NCBI GenBank assembly: GCA_005793615.1
Contig: SXRI01000038.1
Coordinates: 1-20,477 of the forward strand
Direction: 5' to 3'
Length of the DNA: 20,477 nucleotides
From: Bdellovibrionales bacterium
GTDB taxonomy: Bacteria > Bdellovibrionota > Bdellovibrionia > Bdellovibrionales > JAMPXM01
This document shows, in pieces, positions 14,538-20,477 of the stretch. The notes below the pieces were generated by a model. The model was given only the letters and a program-made list of their open reading frames with translations, had not been told where the DNA came from and did no database searches. The position numbers were made by a program, and so were the translations under genes. Within the stretch, counting starts at the first letter, position 1. Every line of letters starts with the position of its first letter.

Positions 14538-15559
14538 GTAACTACGGGCATCAGACTTTTTGTGGTTTTCAGCTCACGATGAATTGTACCGTGTTTACGA
14601 ACCACTTTTGGCCTGAAGAATACTAACACAGGACAGCTAGCCTTAAGAAGGACGTCTCTTGCGGTGCTGCCAAGAATGGCTTGCGCAAAGGGGCCGCTCT
14701 CACTAGCTAGTGCGATCAGGCTGGCTTTATTTTTCTTAGCGGCCTCGAGAACCTCGGCGGCGAGGTATTTTCGTTGCCGTTGAATGAGGGCGCCGCTTTT
14801 TAGGCCGCCTTCTTGCAGACTTTGTTGCCACTCACAAAGTTGAGTCATCCTGGTTTGTTCAATCTCTTCGATCAAGCTCTCGGCATCGACTACGGGTAGA
14901 CCACTGGCGAACTCCGCTTGATAAACCGTGGGTGTTTCGATCTGATTAAAGATCAACAATTTCGCTCCCACTGTTTTTACCCATGGTTTGAGAATCTCCA
15001 GGGCACGGCGTGAATGGACACTGAAATCCGTTGGAAAGAGAATCGTACGAATCTTGCCAGACGGCTCTGCTGCGGGGTTTAGAAGCAGGACGGGAGTTCG
15101 CGAGGTGGTGACCAAAGTCTCGGCGAACCCTCCAAGCCGGAATGGATTCCAGCTCTTGCGTGCGCGCGTATTCACAAAAATCATTTTGGCCTTCGTCGCT
15201 TGCGCATATTTGGCCAAGGCGAATGCCATCTTTCGCGTTGATACCCATGGTACAAACAACACTTCCGGCGATAGGAAGCCAGAGGTGTTGGTTTTTTTTA
15301 GGTAACGCGCTAATGATTTTCGGGCACGCTCCTCGAACTCCTCGTCCCAGGGATAAGGCATTTTAAGCGGGAGGTTAGCCATCGCTTTCGAATAGATCGC
15401 AACCGGCAGAACTTCGCAATCGAGGTGCTTAGCCCACGCCTTCAGTTCCTTAACAAGGTTTTTGGCCTCTTTCGGATCTTGGGTGGGATCGACTGCCCAT
15501 AGGATCGCATTCATCTTTGCTGTGTTCACTGCAGATGCGAACGAAGTTGAGTCTGCCAT
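14519..15559 (-). CDS. Universal stress protein with two Usp domains
   Basis: The product is 346 aa, start ATG 15559 with GAGGGGG just upstream; the frame is open to a GTG at 15604. Residues about 14-165 form a first, diverged Usp domain (begins NAILWAVDP, ends TSRTPVLLLNP). Residues about 170-316 form a second, clearer one: IRTILFPTDFS, then LIALASESGPFAQAILGSTARDVL and SCPVLVFF. The glycine motif that binds ATP, G-2x-G-9x-G-S/T, is damaged (SGPFAQAILGST keeps only the end), so it may be of the non-ATP-binding type. A 30-residue basic tail follows. UspA proteins aid survival under starvation, oxidants or envelope stress. The SD is inside a hairpin (15565-15586). Confidence 0.85.
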   Translation of the reverse strand: MADSTSFASAVNTAKMNAILWAVDPTQDPKEAKNLVKELKAWAKHLDCEVLPVAIYSKAMANLPLKMPYPWDEEFEERARKSLARYLKKTNTSGFLSPEVLFVPWVSTRKMAFALAKYAQATKAKMIFVNTRARKSWNPFRLGGFAETLVTTSRTPVLLLNPAAEPSGKIRTILFPTDFSVHSRRALEILKPWVKTVGAKLLIFNQIETPTVYQAEFASGLPVVDAESLIEEIEQTRMTQLCEWQQSLQEGGLKSGALIQRQRKYLAAEVLEAAKKNKASLIALASESGPFAQAILGSTARDVLLKASCPVLVFFRPKVVRKHGTIHRELKTTKSLMPVVTEPQPH

Positions 15560-15564
15560 GCTAA

Positions 15565-15586
15565 CCCCCTCATCAATTTGAGGGGG
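15565..15586 (-). promoter_or_regulatory. SD-masking hairpin in the universal stress protein leader
   Basis: In the minus-strand transcript CCCCCUCA pairs perfectly with UGAGGGGG over 8 bp around a 6-nt loop. The 3' arm is the Shine-Dalgarno sequence and ends 5 nt before AUG 15559. This layout would block ribosome binding when folded, as in RNA thermometers or other translational switches. Confidence 0.6.
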
Positions 15587-15687
15587 CTGCAAGGGGCAGG
15601 CCACTCCGTATGCAGCTCTAAGTCCGGCGCTGTCGGCGAGTAGATCGAGGAATGAGACTATTTTGCAGTTTCTTTTAGCAAAACTGT

Positions 15688-15716
15688 CCCATTTTTGGGG
15701 CCCATTTTTGGGGCCC
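15688..15716. repeat. 13-bp tandem duplication with GGGCCC cores
   Basis: cccatttttgggg occurs at 15688-15700 and 15701-15713, followed by ccc. The repeated GGGCCC lets either copy pair with the other. It lies downstream of the 165-aa exported protein's stop and upstream of the stress protein gene. No T-run suits a terminator. Confidence 0.6.
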
Positions 15717-15750
15717 AGCCTCGAAGCGGTTCGCTGCTCTTACGCGGAGT

Positions 15751-16236
15751 TCAATTGACGAGTTTCTCTACCCGTGAACTGAATTCCTGAAGTTGCGCGG
15801 CTAAGCGAATGTCGGTGCGGCAGAAATTACCTGACTCCTTACTGGCGGTGACCTCGAGGCTTCCGGCGGAGTCGGTACATTTACCGGTACTCTTACGGTC
15901 GACTTCGTTAGTCCAAACCAGATTAAGTGCGTCGTTTTCAATCTTGTGTGCGATCTCAGCTCGAATCTTTTTTCGTTTTGCTTTGCCGGAGTTGCGCTCG
16001 ACGAAGTAGGTATTGGCCTTAGGGTCGTGGACAATAGCGAGGCGCTTTTCTCCGTGAACAGAGTGCAGTTGAATTCTGGTCAACGTATGAAAGGCGGGCC
16101 TCGGTGCTGTCTTCGGTGCTGGTTTAAGTACTGGCGAAGCGGCCGCCAATACCTCGACACTAAAAACCAAGGCAAGTGCCGAGATCGCCACTAAAAAGAA
16201 TGTCTGTAAAGAACGCACTGTTATTGTCAGTTTCAT
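15751..16236 (-). CDS. Small exported protein, coupled to the M13-like protease
   Basis: ATG 16236 is preceded by GAGG six bases upstream; a GTG at 16248 overlaps the protease stop as GTGA and is the alternative start. The product is 161 aa with a signal peptide (hydrophobic run FFLVAISALALVFSVEVLA, cleavage near residue 33). A Pro/Lys-rich linker follows, then a globular part of about 110 residues with two cysteines (CTDS and FCRT) and a basic stretch GKAKRKKIRAE. No family is recognised. Immediate coupling behind the protease suggests a common role, perhaps an inhibitor, cofactor or substrate of it; this is inference from position only. Confidence 0.65.
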   Translation of the reverse strand: MKLTITVRSLQTFFLVAISALALVFSVEVLAAASPVLKPAPKTAPRPAFHTLTRIQLHSVHGEKRLAIVHDPKANTYFVERNSGKAKRKKIRAEIAHKIENDALNLVWTNEVDRKSTGKCTDSAGSLEVTASKESGNFCRTDIRLAAQLQEFSSRVEKLVN

Positions 16237-16244
16237 ATCCAACC

Positions 16245-18431
16245 TCACAGTCCCGACAAACTACAGCTGCGGTAGCGAATCGCATCGCCCTTGCAACCGA
16301 GTGTTCTTCTTAAGTCTTGATTGCCGCCGAAGATTCCCGATGTACGTAAGATCGGCTCGGGATGAGTACTCAGGCAATCGACGGCCATAGCGGAATCACG
16401 TTCTCTGGAGAACATGCAAAGCGGGGCAATCGCGGCTTGTGCGGCCTGGCGGCGTTTGTCGGCAGGTAACTGGGTAAGTAATGACGAGAGGATCTCTGCT
16501 GAAACCGTGTCGGCGATGGACTCGTCTTCTTGGCCAGGCTGCATTCGAACGGAGCTTGCGTCCGCGAGGCATGAAGTCATCGGCTGCCAGCTTTCGGTCA
16601 TATCATAGCCATTGATGCCAGAGACTCGCGGTCCGATATTGTGGCCCATTTCGTGTGAGAGCACACTGAGGAAGGCAAACGGATTTTCTTCCATCATGAG
16701 AACGAAGATCGGCATCATGGTAACGTTGAGGTCGCGGCGAAGACTGCCGAACTGAATGATCGGTTTGTAATAGGCATTAAGTTGCGTGAAAAACTTTAGG
16801 CCAGAGGAACCAAAGGCTTCGGCAAGGGGATCAAACGGAGAGAGTTTGTTGGTGTTGATCACCTCGACGCCGGTTTTCGGATCCTTCTTGTACATTTGGG
16901 CATCTGGCTTTTGAAGCCAGGTCAAAGTAAGGCGGTCATATGACTCATGAATGGACTTTCGCAAGTTCGCATCCGTGGTGATGCGGTCGACAACGCCTTT
17001 GGCCTCAGTGCGAACGACTTCGACCATCTTATCGATTTTCGCCTTGCGAGATTCCAAGAATACGCTATCCACCAGGAACTCCACAGTGGTGCGTGAAGTA
17101 TCGATGCGAGTCAGTGCGGTCGATCGGGCGCGATCGGGCATGAGGTTGAGGGCATTGTCGATGCCGCTACAAGTCGAGTAACTGCGGGAAATAGCCTCGG
17201 CGATTTGATTCCTCAATTTCAGTTCTTCATCGTAGGGCGCTGGCGTCGGCACCGGAGTCGGTGCAGGCGTATTATTTGCGGTCTTTTTCAAATCTTCGGA
17301 TTTTGCCTTCAATGCCGGCATATGATCACGAATGAACTGCTCGGCTCGGATGAGGTGATCGGGGCTACCTTGTTTGCGAAAAAGATCGACTGCTTTAGTG
17401 CGGAAAGCGGTGATCTTGGTGCAAATTTCATCAAGCTTGCTCAAATCTGGATCCGTGATTTTGGTATCAGCAGGTAAAGTCTTTTTTACGTTCGAAAATT
17501 CCGTACATTTCGCGCGGAACTCGCCAACGAACGCAGGAATATTCTGGCTTTGTAGCTTGATCTTGATGTTTTCCATATCGGACTCGAAGTCCTGAGAAAC
17601 CTTGAGTCGGGCGCGAAGTTTATCGAGATCTTTTTCCCGCGTGTAATCATAGGCCGAGGCGGCGGTCTTACGCTCATTGCATACGGCCGAATCGGCGAAC
17701 ATTTCTGAATGTTGCGAATACGAACCGTAATCACCATAGAAGAGGTATTTTTTGGCCGAATCACTGATATCTTTTTTGATCGTGATGCCGGCATCTTCGA
17801 TCTCTTTGCGGATTGAATCATCTGGCGACGCATGTCCCATGGCTTTTGCGGCGCGTACCCGTGCTTGGTCGACAAGGTCTTTAAGAGTTTTTGCAAAGCC
17901 GTCGAGTTTACCTTCGAACTTACTAGAGCCGTCGGGGTTGAGGCATGCGGCCATACCAAGATCTTCGCAAGTTTCTGCGGCTCCGGGTTTGGCGCTTTCG
18001 GCTCCGGTTGACCAATCACAAGTCAAACAGCTGGCCTGATCGGCGGGCACGAGGGAGTTAATGGTGTTCGTGGTCAACAGAGTCTGGTTTTTCGCCATGC
18101 GAATATTGCCATCGATCGGACTGAGAATCATCGATGGAGCCGCGTGCGTAAGTGCGCCATTGGTAGCGAACAGTTCGAAATCGGCTTGTTCGTCCGAGGA
18201 CTTTTGCAGGCCGAGAAATTTTTGACCGCCGATGAATTTGCCATCGACAACGCGGCCGAGTTGAATCGCAAGGCTTATGCGGCCGTCTGGAGTCTCGCCG
18301 ACAGGTTTCAGTACCAACACATTCTCTTTACCTGTCGCGCGCTCGATCTTGATAATGCCTGGCAACGCCTGGGCAGAGATCTCGGAAAGCAAGACGAGTG
18401 ATAGCGAACCCAGCAGTAATTTCTTGGACAT
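16245..18431 (-). CDS. Exported M13-like zinc metallopeptidase (gluzincin) with a long unique N-terminal region
   Basis: The protein is 728 aa, with ATG 18431 behind a strong AAGGAGGAG. A signal peptide covers residues 1-22. Zinc site: HEMGH at 593-597, with the third ligand in DESIAD, where E637 and D641 match the E-N-I-A-D motif of the neprilysin (M13) family. Other M13 signs: NVTMMPIF ahead of the zinc site (like N-x-x-x-x-P), and a C-terminus THPEPILR then N and GC ending in a cysteine pair (C713, C723), like HSPGNFR...C of M13. M13 enzymes cut short peptides outside the cytoplasm. The first 390 residues resemble nothing I know and contain a Cys cluster (C135, C138, C155, C163), helical stretches and a Pro-Thr linker (390-399). 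It could also be called simply a gluzincin. Confidence 0.8.
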   Translation of the reverse strand: MSKKLLLGSLSLVLLSEISAQALPGIIKIERATGKENVLVLKPVGETPDGRISLAIQLGRVVDGKFIGGQKFLGLQKSSDEQADFELFATNGALTHAAPSMILSPIDGNIRMAKNQTLLTTNTINSLVPADQASCLTCDWSTGAESAKPGAAETCEDLGMAACLNPDGSSKFEGKLDGFAKTLKDLVDQARVRAAKAMGHASPDDSIRKEIEDAGITIKKDISDSAKKYLFYGDYGSYSQHSEMFADSAVCNERKTAASAYDYTREKDLDKLRARLKVSQDFESDMENIKIKLQSQNIPAFVGEFRAKCTEFSNVKKTLPADTKITDPDLSKLDEICTKITAFRTKAVDLFRKQGSPDHLIRAEQFIRDHMPALKAKSEDLKKTANNTPAPTPVPTPAPYDEELKLRNQIAEAISRSYSTCSGIDNALNLMPDRARSTALTRIDTSRTTVEFLVDSVFLESRKAKIDKMVEVVRTEAKGVVDRITTDANLRKSIHESYDRLTLTWLQKPDAQMYKKDPKTGVEVINTNKLSPFDPLAEAFGSSGLKFFTQLNAYYKPIIQFGSLRRDLNVTMMPIFVLMMEENPFAFLSVLSHEMGHNIGPRVSGINGYDMTESWQPMTSCLADASSVRMQPGQEDESIADTVSAEILSSLLTQLPADKRRQAAQAAIAPLCMFSRERDSAMAVDCLSTHPEPILRTSGIFGGNQDLRRTLGCKGDAIRYRSCSLSGL

Positions 18432-18665
18432 TTCTCCTCCTTCAATCGGTAGAAATCGTGATAAAGCAACCGCCGTGCCGCTCTGAGATTGAATCAGCGA
18501 CCAGAAGGCCTAATGAGCGCGGACATTGAGGTGTCGAAAATCCTGACAGTCCTGAACTGTATTCAGCATCTGTTCGGCGTGTTTTCGGCGACGGTCACTC
18601 AGTTATTGGCGTGGCAGTTTGCTGTAGTAGTTGACCGACTTTGATTCTTGCGAGATAGAAAACTC

Positions 18666-19106
18666 ATGACGTTAACAAATTTGTTTCTGCAATCCGATGC
18701 CTCATGGTTGAACCTTGCGATTTTGATTGGCCGACTTTTTATCGGTGTTTGTTTCGTGGTCCACGGTCTGGGCAAACTGGGAATTGTCGGCTCCGGGAAT
18801 ATGAAAGGTTTTGAGTCGTGGCTGGCGAGTTTAAATGTACCCGCACCGGCCCTACAGGCGCGATTAGCGATGGCATTCGAGTTGGCGGGCGGTACTCTGA
18901 TTGCGTTCGGCCTTTTTATGCGCCTTGGCTGTCTCATGTGTGTGGCGACCATGGTTGTTGCTGCCGTGATCGGACATAAGGGTGGCGGTTACTTGATCAC
19001 CAATAGTCCCCCCGGCAATGAGTACACCATCAACTTGGCCGCAGTTTGTATCATGCTCTTCTTGCTCGGGCCCGGAGCCTACTCGCTCGATGCCTTTTTG
19101 TTTTAG
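18666..19106 (+). CDS. DoxX family inner-membrane protein
   Basis: The product is 146 aa from ATG 18666; an upstream TTG at 18648 is the alternative. Four hydrophobic spans are seen, near 16-37, 60-80, 85-105 and 120-140. The DoxX pattern is clear: ILIGRLFIGVCFVVHGLGKL, the FESWLASLNVPAP segment, ARLAMAFELAGGTLIAFG and a final helix LAAVCIMLFLLGPGAYSLDAFL. DoxX proteins occur in thiosulfate:quinone oxidoreductase and in oxidative-stress complexes, but many have no known function. The gene is divergent from the M13-like protease. The SD is weak (GAG some 13 nt ahead). It converges on the phosphoesterase gene, 17 nt between stops. Confidence 0.85.
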   Translation: MTLTNLFLQSDASWLNLAILIGRLFIGVCFVVHGLGKLGIVGSGNMKGFESWLASLNVPAPALQARLAMAFELAGGTLIAFGLFMRLGCLMCVATMVVAAVIGHKGGGYLITNSPPGNEYTINLAAVCIMLFLLGPGAYSLDAFLF

Positions 19107-19123
19107 CTAATGTCGCAGTAGGC

Positions 19124-20281
19124 TCATTGGCTTTCTTGGAGACCGGCGGCTAAAGAACCTGAAGAAAAATGGCAGTTCAAGAGCGTTATTTCCGAGGCTA
19201 CCGTGAATCGATTTGGTGGCCCCCAATAACCGGTTCCCGGGTTGATGTAGAGCTGCAACTTTCCGTGATGGTTGAGACCGCGATAATACCGATGCGCCAG
19301 GGGGATCAAGAGACTAAAGGGAAAGAACTGCCCGGCGTGGGTGTGTCCTGAAAGTTGCAGATCAATATCGAGTTTTTCAGCTTCAACACAAACTCCCGGT
19401 CTGTGCGCCAGAAGAATTTTAAAGTCGAAAGCGGTGTCGGTGCGTACGGCCTTTTGCAAATCAGGTTGGTGATCGCGGACAAAATGTTTTCCGGCCGGAT
19501 CGGTGACTCCAGCTATCATCACGCGCGCATCCCCGAGAGTGACTGGCAGGTGAGTATTGATGAGGGCTTTGATTCCAAGGCTTTCGAGTTTGGTGATGAG
19601 TTTTTCGGCGCCCCAGTAATACTCATGATTTCCGGTCACATAGAAAACACCAAAACGCGAACGAAGGTCCTGCAGTGCCTGAAGGGCGGGAAAAACTAAA
19701 TCGGCCTCGCCATCGGCAAAATCCCCAGTCAAGACGATAAGGTCAGGTTCGGTTTCATTTGTACGGCGAACAACCTCTTCGACATAGCTTCTGCGAATTG
19801 TCGAGCCGACATGAAGATCGCTGAGCTGGGCGATCTTTAACGACTGGGGCATTCGGCCGCTGTTGTCGGCAAAGTTAATATCGATCTTTTTGACATGCGG
19901 ACCACGAACCACAGTGAGAAAGCCAAGAGCGGTGATGATGCCTGCGCTCGTCGCCGCCAAAGAAGTGCCGGCCATGCCGCCGAAGTCGACGAAGAAACCC
20001 AGAAAGAACTCAAGTAGGCTAACCGGCAGAGAGATCATAATAAAAGTGGCCCACAAACCCATGGTCACTGATGCGGTCCATGCAAGAACCAAGAACCACC
20101 GAGCATCAAAAACTTCAGGGCGAATACGATGCAAAACTTGCCAACCGACAATCAGAAGGAGGACCAGCGAGGTCAAAGAAAAAGCTGCGCCGTCGTTATT
20201 CAGCAGGAGGTGTAATCGATAATAGGTGAAAATAAAGAGAGTCGAAAGAACAGATATCAAAATGATCAGACGTAGGCGCAC
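19124..20281 (-). CDS. Membrane-anchored metallophosphoesterase (YkuE-like)
   Basis: The product is 385 aa from a GTG at 20281 with GGAG nine bases upstream. Residues 1-125 hold about five membrane spans (5-23, 33-50, 63-84, 86-100, 104-125). The calcineurin-like domain follows with all metal ligands: DLHVG (D155, H157), GDFADG (D187), GNHEYY (N218, H219), HRPG (H293) and SGHTHAGQ (H313, H315). Members such as YkuE and LpxH-like enzymes cut phosphodiesters or phosphomonoesters, often on lipid-linked targets. Topology puts the active domain at the membrane surface. The gene follows another membrane protein by 43 nt on the same strand, so an operon is likely. Confidence 0.88.
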   Translation of the reverse strand: MRLRLIILISVLSTLFIFTYYRLHLLLNNDGAAFSLTSLVLLLIVGWQVLHRIRPEVFDARWFLVLAWTASVTMGLWATFIMISLPVSLLEFFLGFFVDFGGMAGTSLAATSAGIITALGFLTVVRGPHVKKIDINFADNSGRMPQSLKIAQLSDLHVGSTIRRSYVEEVVRRTNETEPDLIVLTGDFADGEADLVFPALQALQDLRSRFGVFYVTGNHEYYWGAEKLITKLESLGIKALINTHLPVTLGDARVMIAGVTDPAGKHFVRDHQPDLQKAVRTDTAFDFKILLAHRPGVCVEAEKLDIDLQLSGHTHAGQFFPFSLLIPLAHRYYRGLNHHGKLQLYINPGTGYWGPPNRFTVASEITLLNCHFSSGSLAAGLQESQ

Positions 20282-20324
20282 GACGTTTCTCCGAATTCAA
20301 TTTCCTGTGGATTCGGTTATGATA

Positions 20325-20477
20325 TCATGCCTTTGAGGATCTGATCAGACCCTTGGCGCCGAGAAAAACAAAATATAATCCGATCGCCTGTATGAGATGA
20401 AATGTTGAATTATGATCAAAGTAGGCTGGACTTAGGGCGATCTTAGCTTGTTGTACAAAAGCGGCCAGAAAACTGAC
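20325..20477 (-). CDS. C-terminus of a membrane protein (partial at window edge)
   Basis: Reading the minus strand from the right edge gives 50 residues before TGA 20327-20325. It contains SPAYFDHNSTFHLIQAI and a final hydrophobic helix GLYFVFLGAKGLI. The HN-x-x-x-H-x-(I/V)-Q pattern followed by a membrane helix occurs in uncharacterised multi-span membrane proteins (a DUF6962-like pattern from memory, not checked). The beginning lies outside the window. It precedes the phosphoesterase gene by 43 nt, same strand. Confidence 0.6.
   Translation of the reverse strand, partial: VSFLAAFVQQAKIALSPAYFDHNSTFHLIQAIGLYFVFLGAKGLIRSSKA

Noticed and set aside
18546..18560. acagt-cctga-actgt inverted repeat in the DoxX/protease divergent region
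   Set aside because: Five-base arms are expected by chance in a 234-nt gap and nothing else supports a site.
18631..18659. TTGACC with GATAGA after 17 bp as the DoxX promoter
   Set aside because: The -10 matches only three of six and would put the transcript start on the start codon; possible leaderless mRNA but not supported.

Overview
The window reads as an ordinary chromosomal segment of a Gram-negative bacterium. It carries an MltA-type lytic transglycosylase, several exported proteins with clear signal peptides, strong Shine-Dalgarno (SD) sites and G+C of roughly half by eye. The gene mix (exported M13-like peptidase, an extracellular repeat protein, a tandem universal stress protein, an FkbM/GNAT pair) would suit a Bdellovibrio-like or other Bdellovibrionota/deltaproteobacterial genome. 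That placement is inference; no rRNA or marker gene is present to confirm it. No tRNA, rRNA, CRISPR array or complete mobile element was seen.

Layout. 1-2071: the 3' tail of an unidentified gene, then a large Ser/Thr-rich beta-propeller-like protein whose 5' end looks cut off. 2167-4140: a gamma-glutamylcyclotransferase-like gene converging on, and overlapping by 21 nt, a nitronate monooxygenase-type flavoprotein. 4353-5638: a LysE-type exporter converging on a HutD/Ves cupin that contains a 12-bp tandem repeat. 5872-7523: a promoter and a two-gene unit, FkbM methyltransferase then GNAT acetyltransferase with a 4-nt overlap. 7536-7883: a small exported protein. 8000-9950: the agmatine-to-putrescine operon aguA-aguB. 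10068-12130: ttcA (tRNA 2-thiocytidine synthesis) and a SAM-dependent O-methyltransferase. 12154-13380: mltA with a perfect 16-bp palindrome in its leader. 13575-13877: a small HPt-like protein lacking the phospho-accepting histidine. 13994-15559: an exported Cys/His-rich protein and a double-domain universal stress protein whose SD lies inside a strong hairpin. 15751-18431: an exported M13-like zinc metallopeptidase overlapping a small exported partner. 18666-20477: a DoxX membrane protein, a membrane-anchored metallophosphoesterase and the C-terminus of another membrane protein.

The best understood pathway is agmatine catabolism: AguA deiminates agmatine to N-carbamoylputrescine and AguB hydrolyses that to putrescine. 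The cell-envelope theme recurs in MltA, the M13-like protease, the Cys-rich exported protein, DoxX and the anchored phosphoesterase. No gene-free stretch exceeds 300 bases; the longest gaps (4141-4352, 5639-5871, 18432-18665) are divergent promoter regions.

No clearly new multi-gene system was found. The items most worth following up are the SD-masking hairpin of the stress-protein gene, the truncated propeller gene at the left edge, the M13-like protease with its private N-terminal region, and the HPt-like protein without its histidine.
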